Assembly (NCBI RefSeq): GCF_000002995.4
Contig: NW_025062476.1
Span: 12,482,501 to 12,546,500, forward strand
DNA length: 64,000 bases
Origin: Brugia malayi
Lineage: Eukaryota; Nematoda; Chromadorea; Rhabditida; Onchocercidae
Reading direction: 5' to 3'
Shown here: positions 1 through 13,229 of the stretch, piece after piece
Numbering within the stretch: the stretch's first letter is position 1
Layout of the letters: each line of letters begins with the position of its first letter
Notes under the pieces: model-generated
Told to the model about the DNA's origin: nothing
What the model saw: only the letters and a program-made list of their open reading frames with translations
Database searches by the model: none
Made by a program: the position numbers and the translations under genes

Positions 1-2273
1 CGCATTATTGCAATCTGATTTATGCAAAGTACGTGCTGTAGATCTCGTAGAACGTGCAGCTACAACTCCCTGGCCCGGTACCACTATTTCACTATTAAAA
101 TTTCCGGTAATGAATCCTTCACCACATAAACTAGAAATCAGACGACGACGGTGAGTTTTTTTTTTCCTTTTTTTCCAGGACAAAGATTATTTTTTAAATG
201 TTCTGCTTCAAAAATCTTTATGAGGGTGCTATTTGAATTAAGCATTTTGTAAACAACTTTTTGGATGCTTAAATTGTAAGCAGTGTATGGTATATTTAGA
301 GATTTTCATTTGTATATTATTTATATCGAAATTGATTACAGATTGTTAATGAATCAAGCTTGGCAGAAGAAGGAGAATCGTGCGCGATATAATCTTTATA
401 AGCAGTCAGGTGATATAAAATATGCAATGTTGCAGTCTGCCATTGGAAATTCATTCAAGGTTTTTTTTCGTACATAATTTAATACCAAAGTATTTTAAAA
501 GCAAAGCAAAAAAAAAAAATGAATCTGGCCCAGTATGTTGTCAGCTATCGAAATTTCAATTTTTTCTTAAATATGATTTTAAAGGATCGTGAAGAAGAGT
601 TACAACCACCAGCTTTTCATACCATACTTACCGATTCTGAACCAACGGACAAACCAAAACGACCGTTAGTTTACATCTTTTAATTCTTTAATCATTTAAT
701 TTTCTGTCACTTTTTTCAGGAAGCATAACGAATGATTTGGAAACAACAACTTAAGATTAGTTAAAGTTCATAGATCAGATGGCGTACTGAATTTGATTCC
801 TCTCCTCTCCATTCCCTCACTCTCTTTCAAAAGGAGCTTTGCTTATATTGATTTTATTTTCAGCTTTGATCCGAATTCATTTGTTTTTGCAAAAGGAAAG
901 TGGTGCTTTGATACTCCTGGAACCGTTAATTCAAATCAAGTTTGTTCTTTGGTTCCTTTTTAACTTTTAATCGCTTTTATATTGGCTAGTTAATTATGTA
1001 GTATAAATTGTTTGATAGCGTCTCTTCTCTAGGAGACGTACATCACACGCTATCATTATTTTGTGAAGTAATAGTTTCTTTTCTTTAGTTCGCGTATTTT
1101 CGCCTTCGAATTCTTTAAACTAATTATGGGTTATACAAAAATTTTACTGTCTAAGTGCTGCATTCCGAAATTTAAATTTGGAAGCGTTAGAGATTATTCT
1201 TTCAAAACTTGCTAGGTTATGCTTTGAAATTTTTTTTCGAGATGCTGTAGTCGCCTTTGTATCTTGTTATTCAGATTCTGAATTTGTTCACTTTGGACGA
1301 GCTAATTACTATCTTACCCCGAACATTGATTTTACCGCGAACATTTATTATGCATTCAGAGGAATCCCTTCTCATTGCTGGCGTTGCGCAGATTGATGTG
1401 ATCAGTTTGCCAGTGAAATCTACTTCGGAAAAAGATTATCCAGAAAGACGACCTTCTATTCTGGTAAGTTCTTTTAGGAAATTCATCACTAATATATCTA
1501 GAGTTTGGAAAGTTTTCTTATATTTGAAAAGATCTTTAAGCAAATATGTAGAGATTCGAGACATAATTTTTAGTTTTTATCTGGTAGGATGAATTTTAGA
1601 TGTTTATGGTTCAGTCATAATATAACAATTAATTTGTATGTGTTTAAAGTTTAAATATTTCAGATGACAGTGTTTGCCAGTGAGCAGTTGCCAGTTTTCA
1701 TACGAAAAACATCAGAAAGCAGTGCTTTTCGTGAAAAATATTTGGGTAGCTCACTTCTTGTTGTTCCTGCTGGTAATGCCGAAAGAATAGCGCGATTTCC
1801 GGATGTAAGTTTTGATTTATGAATAAATTTTTTTTCTTCAGAGCACATAAAGATATACTGCGTTAGCAAAAGTTATTGTTATTTGGAAATCCTGAACGGA
1901 GCAAATGGTTTAAATTTTTCGAATTTAAGAAGTAATAGATATTTTTTTTTTTTTTTTTCAGCTTAAGAGCAGTGAAATGGTTTTGGAAAGTTCTGGATCG
2001 TGGAAAGGTTGCGGTGATGTGGTACTTTCTTCTTTGGGCTGGGTATGCGTAACATCTCGACGTGGAGAAGTTCGTTTACAAGCCTATACACCAGAAGGAC
2101 GTGGTTTGTTTTTACGAACACCAGCTCTTCTCCCATACTGTGCACAGCTTCGTGGTTCACGTATAGGTGGTACGGCTGCATATAAAGTAAAACGACCTGT
2201 ACTGCCTGATCCAGATGCGTCACGGAAACAAAGAAAACGAAAAACTTCTAGTAAAAGACGTGCTAAGTCCTGA
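1..2273 (+). CDS. NOA1: NOA1, mitochondrial GTPase (3' part; 5' end outside window)
   Basis: C-terminal 354 residues of a NOA1/YqeH-type circularly permuted GTPase, which in animals supports mitochondrial ribosome assembly and translation. Exons in phase: 1-150, 342-459, 585-664, 864-939, 1275-1463, 1664-1804, 1962-2273 (TGA). Exon 1 encodes the family signature TTPWPGTTISLLKFP just after where the P-loop would lie; the P-loop itself is off the left edge. Exon 4 gives the FDTPG element (switch/G3-like) and exon 5 the post-GTPase stretch PRTFIMHSEESLLIAGVAQID. The last exon ends in a Lys/Arg-rich tail (KRKTSSKRRAKS), which fits RNA or ribosome binding. An AATAAA lies at 2454-2459, 180 bases after the stop. 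Missing: start codon, targeting peptide and the circularly permuted G4/G5 motifs. Family assignment is from remembered motifs and is firm. Confidence 0.9.
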
Positions 2274-3352
2274 GTTTATTTTAATTTAATTTAAAATATG
2301 ACACAGATAAATAACTCTATAATGCTTAAACTTTAATAGCTCGAATTTTGATCAAATGTAATAGCTTTTCTAGCTTTCTGAAATTTTTTTTTTTTTTTTT
2401 AGTTGTATAATTTTTTGTTTTTCCTGTAATTGAAATAAGCTAAGTTTTTATGTAATAAAAGTAAGTGTGATACGTTTTGTTATATTCCATACGTTTTTTA
2501 TATTCTATCCTTTCTGCTTGTGCTTTATTAATCCTTATTGCATTAATTGTGTTAGAAGAAAGTGGTTATCGTTTCTCAATTTTTTTTTTTTTTGTAATGT
2601 CGAATATTTGTTGAGTGAATTGTCAATAATGTTTATGGACTAAAAATAAAAATAGTAGCCAATTTTAGGTAACATAGGTATATGCTGTTAGTTTGTATAT
2701 TCCTAAGTGAAACTATTTTGTTTTATATAATTGTTTTTTATGTAATAAAAGTTTTATATAATAGTTTTATGTAATTGTTAGGAAAAATTATTTCTATGTG
2801 ACGCAATTAATTTCTAAATTGTTATTCAAGTGGTAAATATGCTAGTGGTGCTATGTTTGTTTACTGCTAATAAAACTTATTATATTACCTATTTTTTTAT
2901 CATCATGATTGCGTTCAAATGCGCAATTTTTAATGAATTTCCTATTTTAAACATCATGAAATCTAGTTTTTATTTTTTCCATGAAAAAGATTTGTTTTTT
3001 TGTTTTTTGAAATGATTCTAGTTTTATGGAGAGTAATTTTAATTGAGTTCTGGAATGAAGAGTTTTAGAAAAAATAATTTACACTTGTTTTCCATGTTCA
3101 AGAATTTGATTCTTTTTTTTTTTTTTTTGCATATTTCGCGGTACTGATTCCTTAATATGAAGTAATTGGATGTTTTATCTTTCCAAATAGATTATAACTT
3201 TTGATTTTTAGTATTTACCTATCCTTTGAACCAACAATTCTAAATTGATTATGAATTTTTGACGCATAGTTAATATCTATATTATCAATAGAATATTGAA
3301 AGCTGAACTTATTGAAACTTAATTGCAGTTTTATTTATAACATGTCATTGTA
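2274..3352. other. Intergenic NOA1-SNX14
   Basis: No coding signal. Contains AATAAA at 2454-2459, a second similar TGTAATAAAAG stretch near 2741, and poly(T) runs near 2384, 2580 and 3113. The short open frame at 2830-3015 is A+T-driven and has no recognisable protein features. Confidence 0.6.
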
Positions 3353-3353
3353 A
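3342..3353 (+). other. Minimal uORF overlapping a candidate SNX14 start (TAATG)
   Basis: Fourteen bases or so after an acceptor-like AATTGCAG (ending 3328) lies ATG TCA TTG TAA. The last A of its stop is the first A of the ATG at 3353, which is in frame with SNX14. If the transcript begins at 3329, as trans-splicing would give, this three-codon uORF is the first AUG. The arrangement is seen directly; the transcript start is inferred. Confidence 0.4.
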
Positions 3354-3547
3354 TGGATGCATTAACTACTTGTCGGCTTTATTTGCTGACAAGTTCTAAC
3401 ATGAAAATACTCTCAACTTTTATTTTTATTTTTATTATTCTTCCCTTAATTTTTCTTAACTCCAGGTATGTTTTTCTTCGAATTGTCAATTCTTCAGTAA
3501 TGTGTTTACCTAGAATTGTGTACTTTCTTCTTTCTTATTTACATTCG

Positions 3548-3578
<31 letters not shown>

Positions 3579-6500
3579 AAACATTGCATATTCTAAACTT
3601 TTATAAAATTTTATTTTTAGTGTTTTATGGATTGTTACACAGTGTTCAGCTTTAGCAGTTGGTTATTTTATAACAGCTTCGTTGATAAGGCGTTCTAATG
3701 GAGAATTTTTATGGAATTTTTTCGAAAATTGGCTTGAAGAAAAATTAGATACTAATGAAACTATTGTTAAAAATATGGGTGTAAAAAATAATTCTGAACA
3801 AATCCATAATTTACCTTGGAAAGGTTAGTCAACAAATGTTTAATTCACTTCTTCCTCCTTAATACTCTAGAAAGTTGAAATTACAAAAAAATCGATATCG
3901 GCATTTTTGTCAAAAAAAAATTTTTTTTTTTCACAAATATTTGAAAAGCAAATATTTTCGAAATAGAAGGATGAACCTTATTTCAGGTGTAACAATATCG
4001 GAATCGGTGGATAAACTGCTTGAAGAACTGATTGAACAGCTGATCGATAATTACATAAATAGATGGTACAAAACGAAAATAAGCGGTGATGCTGCATTTA
4101 TCAATGAAATAAGGTAGCTTCAATAGGTTTTTTTTTTTTACATTATCATAATTATCAAAATTTTCTAGGTTGATATCATGCATGTGATGTAGTTTTGATT
4201 GTTCTTGTGTGACATAAAATTATTGAATAAATGACAATTATTAAAATTGTATCAAAATAAAATATCCAGCAATTTATTTTAGGTATCAGATTCGTTATGC
4301 CGTTGCTGTCTTGTATTTACGCTTTCAGAAAATTGATCTATCTTCAACAATTTTGTTTGAGGCTGTACCGCTGGCAGCACTACATTGTGTAAAAGTTGAA
4401 CATTTAAGTGCAACTATTGACAAAAGTGTATGTTTTTTGTGTATTAAGAAATTTTCCACTTCTTTAATATAAGAAAGCTCTTGAGGACATCGTAGGGATT
4501 TTTAGTCACAATTTTTCCATTTGATCTAAAAATTGATTTAAATTCCATATTATTATTATTATTATTTCTGATTGTTTCCAATAATTTATAATTTTTACCT
4601 CATAATTTTGATCATCAAATTATGCAGATAATTTAGATGTATTCATCACAGCTGATTGAAACAAAAATCCTAGAAGCTATGCCGGATGTACATTTTGCTC
4701 TCAGTTCACGACAAAATGAAGTAGATTATCTACGCGAATTAGCTGATCACTTAATTGGACTTATAATGGATGAAAATTGCATTGCAGGACATTCCAATGA
4801 TAGCGATTCACCTTCTCGTAACATTCTTGCTAATCATTCGGTATTACTTCCAGCTAGCTAGTTTCAATTTCTTATGATATTTTCCGTTAACTACTTTATA
4901 AATTATTATTTTATAACGAAGATTATTACCTTTAATAGGGAAGTGTAATTAATAATCTGTAAAAAGATATTATTTTTCATGGATGCTTCTAAGAAATGTA
5001 AAGTATAAAATAGTTTAACATATAAAGTAGTTTAAATATATAATGCGAACTACAGCTTTTTTTATGGAGTGTTTTCATAGGTTAGTTGGATAAATTTTAA
5101 AAAATTAGTCAAGTATTATTCAGATAAATTATGTGTTAACAATGCTTTAATTTCTTTTACTAATTCATTTTTAGCGTCCATGGGCAAGTCATATATGTCG
5201 TCATTTTTTGCGAGAACTGTTTGTTTTTTCATTTTTCTTACCTGTTATGGATTTGATAGCTGATCCAGATATCATTAATCGAGTACTGATATTTCTATTT
5301 AATTCAGATGTTCTCAACTTTCCTCAAATACCTCAGGTATGCATAACATTAGAATCCTCTAAGCAAATGTTTATATACTAATAACAGAGAAATGCGTATG
5401 ATAGCCATTATGCTATGATTCTAAATATGATAAATTTGAAGGTCATGCATATAATACCTGAAAAGTACTTTTTTTAGGATAGCAGACAAGTTGAAATTTT
5501 ACATGGACTTACAGATTACTCCTTAAACGACACTCCTGACTCATTGCTTCAACTAAAACTTAGTGATATGCTTCGAGATGCTGGACAATTGATGATGTTC
5601 AGAGCATATTTAGATGATATTCATGCACCTCTAAATGAGCTTGATTTTTTAGTTTATGCAGGTGATGCACATGGAAGAATGCTTAATGTTCAGGTAATTA
5701 CTTTGAAATTATGCTTTTTTAAAATGTGAAGGTTGAAATGAAATTGTTCAGAAGCGTTACTAAGACAAAATTTCAAACAAAAATCAAAATATGATGAGTG
5801 TTGATGTAAGCTTTATTCGTATATATATAATTCACATTATCATAAAATTATATGGCTTTATCTGTGAATTCTTTTCTATATGAATTATTTCATAAATTAA
5901 ATAAATTATATGGACAGTCAAAAGTTCAAGAAGTATTTTATGCTTATAAATCCATGAATTTAATTTGATTAATTATTGTGATGTTTACATTGAAAAGACT
6001 CATAATATAATAATCTTGCATTTTATTTGCAGAATGATCATGCTGCAATGAGTGAGCTGCAGTACGATATTTGGGAACTTTTTATTAAATATATTCACGA
6101 AGGTGCTCCAGATAGGGTTAATCTTCCTATTGAGATTAGCTGTGAATTTAGTAAAGCAGTAGAAAAGCATGATTCTGAGCTGCTTGATCAATGTCTAGAA
6201 AAGGTTTTAGTTTTTTTTTTTTTGTTATCTGAATTAAAATTTTTACTGCAAATGTATGAGAATTTTGAATATAATTTTAATTTTCTTGAAATTTATAATG
6301 TACTTTTGATATTTGATTAGTTTGTGAATTTCAGGCTTTTCAAATTATATACCAGCGAATGCAGCATGAATATGTGATACCGTTTTGTCAGTCAGAATGT
6401 TTTTTGGGTAATTTATGTGGTCCTCGTCCTGTGGGTATAGATGAATTAATTGCATCCAGAGAACATTCTAAATCAACTCATTGTCTTCTGCCAACTGTTG

Positions 6501-8267
6501 AACCTAACTGTTCTTTAACTCAGTTCAGGTAAATAAAAATTTTTAGCAATTATTCAAAAGCTGTATTTGTCTTTTGCTTCTATCCTTTGTTTTTGAATTT
6601 CTCAGTTGTGGTTCCTAATGTTGTGAATAGATGTTTGAGGAGAGTATAACTAAAGATGCTGAAATCAGCTTAACTTAGAAATTTTTGAAAGTTATCCATA
6701 TGAAATAATTCTAGCTTGAATTTCTACTGTTTTATTTTGAAGAAATGGAAATAGTAATTTCATTCCAATATACAATAGTATTCGTTTCTATTAATACGTT
6801 TAATCAAAAAAAAAAAAAAATGAAATTCATAAGTTAGGCAATTGTTACCAGATTGTTGAACTGTGATAAATTTGGTATCCAATATAATTTAAGGCTAAAT
6901 TAGGATTTTTGATTTTGGTGCGATTGTAAAAGCAGTCCTAAATAAGCTTTAAATAATGTCTGCCTTATAATATTTCGCCTTGCTGATGTTTTGATAACAC
7001 CTAAACTTGTAACATGTAAATCATTCTGTACTTTGTGTCGAAGTTTCTAAGTTATCAAATTCAGAAATCGTTTTTGGCGAATGATTTTACCAACAAGTGG
7101 ATCGATAGATTCATCATTTGATCATTTAAATGATATTGCATTAAACGAGGTAAATGGCGGGATTGTACCTACTGATGATATCACACAATGTTTGAGTTAC
7201 GATTCACCAAGTGATGACACAGCTATGCCATCTTTTGAGGTAAGTATATCTGTTTTATTATCGCTTGTATTTTTCATATTCTACTGATATATTTTAAAAT
7301 GTTAGAATTTCAGTTTGTCTTGAATAATGGAAAGATGAAAACTACCGAAGTGCAGGATGATCAGCTTATCTCAAATGTGGTATGTTTTCGGTGTTTATTT
7401 GATACTTGAAGCATGACATTTTCAATTTTTGGTGAGTTTAGTCATAATTCTCTCTAAGCAATTTTAGTCCGACGAAGAGTTTGTTGAGCAGCAGATGAAT
7501 TCGAATAATTCATTTGAGATACCAATGTTTGATCCGGAACGTGATATGAGCAAATGGAATGTAACAATCCCATGTGTTGAACCACGACGAGATCCTGTTG
7601 GCGGTCTGTTTTTTTTTTTTTTTTTTTGATGTTTTAGTTGACATCTATGTAAAAAAAAAAAAAAAAAAAAAAACTTGTGTTAATCTTTGATAATTCAGAT
7701 CAAGATATTTGTATAGATTAGTTCATATTTAGGTCATACAATGTACGTCTATGTCATTTCGGTTGAACGATTTGATTTAAACGATGACATTGATCAGACA
7801 TCGTTATCAGCGACTGTAGCACCACAAAAAGTAAGTAATTTTTCTGCTAAACAAAATTAAACTATAAATTGTCTTTATTTTCAAATTTTGTTAAAATCAT
7901 TTGAGCTTGTGAATACTTTACCGTTCAGGCTGTCAATATTTCTAGTGGTCTCTGATTCGCCACTACAATGAATTTTACATTCTGGAATCAAAACTGGTAG
8001 AATTTCATGGAAATACGATAAAAACGGAATCACTACCACCACGACGATTTTTCAATTGTAAAAGTCGTGTTTATGTGGAATCACGACGTGAAATTTTCGA
8101 ACGTTTCATTCAATTACTCGCCAAACAGGTACCAACATTTTTTTTTATTCTTTTATATTAAATAATTGATAAGCGTATGCCTGGGTAGGAAAGCTTTAAT
8201 TAATTTCTGTATAAATCTTTTAATTTGTTCGGTTAATGAATCACCTAACTAAAATCATTCAGTAACA

Positions 8268-8310
<43 letters not shown>

Positions 8311-10036
8311 ATAAACATATTCAGTTGAATTAAATAAGTTTGTTTTTTTCAGCGAGCATTGAAACAATCAGATTTGCTCTTTGTTTTTCTTAGTACTGAG
8401 CAACGATTAAAAGATTCAACACAAATTTCCGACCTCTATCCATGGAATGTAAGTTATAATTCAAAAATAATATGAATTGTTTTGTAAGATTTATCTTTTT
8501 CTTCTAGATTATGATTTTTCTTCCTTCTACCATGATAATCTCAATGTTTTTTTCAGATGGTGAAAAAAATGCCAAGTAAATTTGCTCGTGAAAGAGGTCA
8601 GAATCTGAAACCATTTATTTTATCTCTACTAGCGACAACATTAGTTCCTCATCCGGATAATCCGACCGAATCGAGGTGTAAATTTTATAACTGTAAACTT
8701 TTATAAATTTTGCTAGAAATTATAAGTTCTTACGTGGTTATGTAACTTATAAAATTAAAATGTTTTATACGCAATATTACGTGCGTGCTTTTTTTTTCCT
8801 GCACAAGAAGTAGTCGATTAAAAAAATGGCTGAATAATTTTGGGATACTAAAAGTAATTAATATTAAATGTTACTTTTCAGCACTATCCCCATTAATTCA
8901 GCAACTGCATGTCAAAAACGAAAAATATTGCAAAGTGATATATATGGTAACAATTGTCCAAGTGCTCAGATAGATTTCTCTCTCACAGGAAGTACACTGT
9001 GGACAAAGTATTTTTTTTTTCAAGTATCAAATTCTGTTGTGGTATTTTTCTTTTCGATTATAAAATTTGTAATATAAATGTTTCGTTAATGCTTAGGTTT
9101 TGGCAAATTAATTTTAACTCTTAAGCTTTAATTAATTAGATGGTTGATTAATTAGAGATATCGTTTCAGGTTTATAATTTTCAAAAAAAGAAAGAGATAA
9201 CGAGTTAATTTTAATTAAGACTGTGATTTGTTTGCAATCAATAAAGTACTCAATTTCTATGCAGAAATCTAACGTAAAAATTAAATTTTGCACTATATTT
9301 TGCTTTTTCGGAATTTTTAGAAGCTTTTGCGATGCCATACTTTTTATTTTGAATCGGTTGTTTGGTGTTATTCGATGGCCAATGTGGATTATTATTACTA
9401 TTCGACATTTAATGGGTGATACTATTGATGCGGTAGCAGCTGTAGTATTTAGGCGATTTTTAAATCGAATATTTGTAGATGTTAATTGCATGCGTATGTT
9501 ACGCTTCATTCAAGAATCAATTTTTGGTTGTAATAATTCAACAAAAACTGATCAGGTGATTAAAATTTTTATATTAATGAATTTTATGCTTTTTATTGCT
9601 TTTAGATTATTCCACTGGTAGTAATTTACGTTATTTTTTCCTCTAATTTTTGAACTTTCCACACATATTTTGAAATTTTCCATGAGTTGTTTTTTTTTCC
9701 ACTAATGTGGACGTAATAATTTTTTTCATTAATTTCTCATTGTTCATTAACTTATAAAATTTAACCTTAATATTAAATGATTATATTATGCATTTTTAGG
9801 AAAAAATGCTACGTATGGAATTAGCGCAACGTTTGACATTAGAATACTTGCAAGAGCAACTTCCACTTTGTTTTATTAAATTAATTGGCCATAAGCAGTT
9901 TTGTCAAGGAATGCAGACGATTTTTCGCATCTTACAATATCCACGTTTAAATAAGCAACTGGCATATGTTTATCTTGATATAATCACGCAAAAATTATTT
10001 CCAGTTGAAGATGAACAAAATCTAGAAATTAAATAG
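3353..10036 (+). CDS. SNX14: Sorting nexin 14 homologue (PXA-RGS-PX-nexin C)
   Basis: SNX14-type endosome/lysosome and ER-contact protein; human loss causes a cerebellar ataxia. Counting from the ATG at 3401, the exons total 2,958 nt (985 aa); the ATG at 3353 would add 16 residues. Exons: 3401-3465, 3621-3823, 3987-4113, 4283-4427, 4637-4840, 5175-5336, 5478-5693, 6033-6203, 6335-6528, 7065-7239, 7314-7379, 7468-7603, 7733-7830, 7946-8128, 8353-8448, 8557-8675, 8882-9007, 9321-9555, 9800-10036. Two hydrophobic N-terminal segments (about residues 1-20 and 22-40) are followed by PXA from about 88 (LPWKGVTISESVD, then DEIR/NEIR-like and FQKID), RGS about 330-490, PX about 610-745 (WSLIRHYNEFYILESKL, LPPRRFF) and nexin C about 830-985 (RLNKQLAYVYLDIITQKLFP). 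SNX13 and SNX25 share the architecture, but the PX and C-terminal wording fits SNX14 best. Confidence 0.92.
8272..8308. repeat. (TA)n microsatellite in SNX14 intron
   Basis: Uninterrupted alternating TA run of about 37 bases in the intron between SNX14 exons 14 and 15. Likely length-polymorphic. Confidence 0.9.
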
Positions 10037-11451
10037 TCATGCATTAAATAATTTTTTTTTTCTTTTTTTTTTTTTTTTTTTTTTTTACATACGAAGAAAA
10101 TTACTCATTCGGTTGTGACAGTTGTTAATATTAATTTAATTTTGCTATTTATTGTTGCTAAAATTTAAATACACCTGAGTTTCTTAAATTTATACTTATT
10201 ATAAGCACTTTAAATATGTTGCGACTTCTTCTATGCTAGTATTTGCCTTTGTTGTTTACGGTCATTTTCTCATATTTTCTATAGATAAGCAATATCTCAG
10301 TAATGTCACGATTAGAAAATTTCTCAGGAAATCAGTTAATTTAGTGTAATCTTCTATCTTGATTTTTATGATCAATTATTTGATGACAAATGATGTAATT
10401 TGAAATGTTTCATATGTCAGTTCATCATTATGCTATATATATTTTTAATTTATTTAAGTTTAATTACCTTTTTTTCTGTGAAGTTTTGTTGACTTTTTAA
10501 TTACTTAATATTAGGCCTAGATTAAATTTAGAAAATGCATTTCATTTATCATTTGTTCAGAGGCTTTTTTCAAATTAGCTTATGTTTGTGATTTATTTTC
10601 AGTGTTTTTAGATATGTTGTTTTTTATTTAATTTATCTTTCATTTGATTTTACTATTATTAGTATTTTGAGCAGCTACTTATGATTTCGTGTAACAATCA
10701 AATTCATTGCGGTTAATTATTTTGAGAAGATCTCATTAGTTTCAATATATGTTATTATTGCTGAATTAGTTTGAGTTTTTATTCAATTCTTATCCCCTAG
10801 TGATTTCAAATTTGTTTTTTGATGTTTTTTTTTTTTTTTTTTCAAAATTTTAATCAATCCACTGTCTTAACAATTAATTTCTTTACGGTTATTACAGTTG
10901 CTACAGATGTAAGTATTTTCATTTTGCCTATTTGTATAACAAATACTTGAAATAATTGCCTTTCTTTCTAACAATTGTTAACCTTTTCCGAAAAAAATTT
11001 TAAAAAAAAAAAGTGTCGATGTAATTTTGTTGTTGCGTACTTTGAAATCATTTTAATGATTTGAAATATTTGTATATATTGAAATTATTTTGACAATTTT
11101 AACTTTCATTTCTTGTCTGTAGATTATTTTAAGTATTAAGAATTTAATTTTAGTTATAAACCAGTGAGACAAATAATTTATCAGAATATTGATTGGAGAT
11201 AAAAAGTATAATGTTAGCTTGATAATCTCATTTACCCTAATCTAATGAAGTATTTGATGTTTAGTCGAAGTATAATTTGTTATAATTTATATAGCAGTTA
11301 AATTTTAATACAAAAAAAAGTAATAATGCACAGTATATTTATGTTATAACAAATTCGATGATTCAGAATTTATTTCTTCAAAGGGTTTCTTTTTTCCTGT
11401 TTTAATTTAAATAAATTTTGCTACAAGTTTATTTTCAGAAATATTAAAGGA
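10037..11451. other. Intergenic SNX14-PRELI gene
   Basis: A+T-rich, with poly(T) runs at about 10051-10086 and 10823-10842. No exon with coding character was found on either strand. It ends in the acceptor-like site before the PRELI start. Confidence 0.55.
11431..11438 (+). other. Candidate spliced-leader acceptor for the PRELI gene
   Basis: ATTTTCAG is followed by 13 bases and then the ATG at 11452. No upstream exon can be joined in phase, and the ATG opens the conserved domain directly, so this looks like a trans-splice acceptor with a very short 5' UTR. It could be an ordinary acceptor after a non-coding first exon. Confidence 0.45.
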
Positions 11452-13229
11452 ATGCAAATCTATGATTGTTTCCAGCATTTACCATATGCATTCGAGCAAG
11501 TTGCAACAGTGTTTTGGCATCGATATCCAAATACAGCTGCAAAGCATGTTATAAGTGAAGATTTCATCGATGTTACGGTTAGTTAAGACAGTTTAAATAT
11601 TTCGAACTATTTTAACAAAACTGCTAACAATATCAGATGGTTCTATGTTTGTTACATTTTACTAATTTATCTTTTCCTTATTGCATATAATCATCATTGA
11701 CATTCATTTATTTTATATGTCACATTTTCCTAATATGTTTACGAATATGTATTAAACATGGTGCATGAATTATTTGAGTAAAGCCTAATGCTTTTATTTA
11801 AAACATTTTTCTTAATTCTTGTCTTAAAATACATTGTTGATGTATCTATTTTATGAAATGCAAGTTAAAAAGAAAAAAAAAAAGAAAAAAAACGAGATTT
11901 TGGCATAAAAATTGCATTGCATATATATATTTACTTTTACATGTAAATGGGAATTGTTTCATCTATCGAATAGTTTCATATTTTAACAGATTTTAGATAG
12001 ACGGTGATCAAATCAGGACGAAAAAATTGATATTGAAACAAACAGGAACATTCTTGAAAGCAGTTCCAAGATGGATGTCGCGTTTGACTAATGTTAGGGT
12101 ATGGTAAATTAATCTCTTCATATTAGATTCCATGAAAATTTTTAAATTAATTTTTAAAATAATTTTTTGCTAAATCAGATTTTGAATTCGAAAGTGTAAT
12201 GGTTTGGAAATGAATCAATAAAAGCAAAATTTTGATGCATCCAAAAATCTTCTTTAAATCGATCTTTACAGGTAGTTCCTACAGTTGAGGAAAGTATATT
12301 CGATCGGAGTAAAAGATCTTTAGTGACTTACACGAGAAATATTACATTGTTATCCACCTGTAAAATTCATGAACGTTGTGTTTATAAACCGGTATTTCTT
12401 TTATCTTATTTTCTCTTAGCTTTTTTTTTAAATTTATTTTTTCATATTACTTAATTATAGCCATGTGTGTTTGCTGTGCTGACATTTTTTAATATATTTG
12501 AATTTATCTGGACTTCATTTTCATTTTTTTTCTCCTTACTCCCTAATATTTCCTGGAATGCACTGAGTTTTGAAATTAGCCAAGAAGCATCTGGAAGTGT
12601 GTGACTTTTCGAACGCTTGTGTAAAAATAGTCACAGAAAGTTTAATGCTTATTGATTAGGAATGAATGATATTAATATTTATGGAATAGCTTATATCGAA
12701 CAATTCAATCATTAGTTTTAATTAAAGAATCTTTGAAAATATTCACCAATAGGGTTTCAAAAATGGTATACCGGAAACGATTGTGGAACGTGGTGGCTTA
12801 GTGTCAACATCATTTGGAAAGTTAAATTCAGTAATTGAGCGGATTTTAATGGCAAATTTCAAAAAGAATATGAGAAAAACAGCAGTTGTTTATATGGAAA
12901 AGTTGACAAAAAAGTTGCTTTTCATGTTTTTTTTTTTTTTTTTTTTATTGGTCTTGGGAATGATTATATTATTTTTAATTGATTTTGTTCTAAACATACC
13001 GAATTTAGGTTTTCTTGAATACTCAGTTTTGTACATCTTCGTGATGTAAGAGTAATGTAATAAAACTTTTGGTATTAAATTTCTTAATATTACACATTCA
13101 AATTAAGGCAAAAATAAAATTATTTCATTTTATAGATTTGGTGAACCAGCATTGGTCAACCACAGAACGAATGAGCCATATCTTATGAGACAAAAGATTA
13201 GTCGTCGTAACTTTTCTACACAAGACTAA
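11452..13229 (+). CDS. PRELI/MSF1-domain mitochondrial lipid-transfer protein
   Basis: Two hundred residues, five exons in phase: 11452-11577, 11997-12098, 12272-12391, 12753-12913, 13136-13229 (603 nt). PRELI-like proteins pair with TRIAP1/Mdm35 in the intermembrane space and carry phospholipids, mainly phosphatidic acid, for cardiolipin synthesis. The match runs the full domain: FEQVATVFWHRYPN, KHVISED, KKLILKQT, VPRWMSRL, then VEESIFD and the strand with YTRNITLLS, ending around residue 170 with a short basic tail. The RYPN and KHVISED wording favours PRELID1/PRELI over the slowmo/PRELID3 branch, but I do not assign a symbol. An acceptor six bases earlier for exon 2 (11990) would read into a stop, so 11997 is used. 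Confidence 0.88.

Noticed and set aside
1015..1045. Short stem CGTCTC/GAGACG in a NOA1 intron
   Set aside because: Only six base pairs; expected by chance in a window of this size.
9132..9509. 125-codon - strand frame
   Set aside because: Antisense to SNX14 exon 18 (9321-9555), whose + strand reading matches the SNX14 C-terminal region.
11990..12098. Alternative acceptor ending 11989 for PRELI exon 2
   Set aside because: Leads to an in-frame TGA within six codons; the acceptor ending 11996 keeps the domain open.
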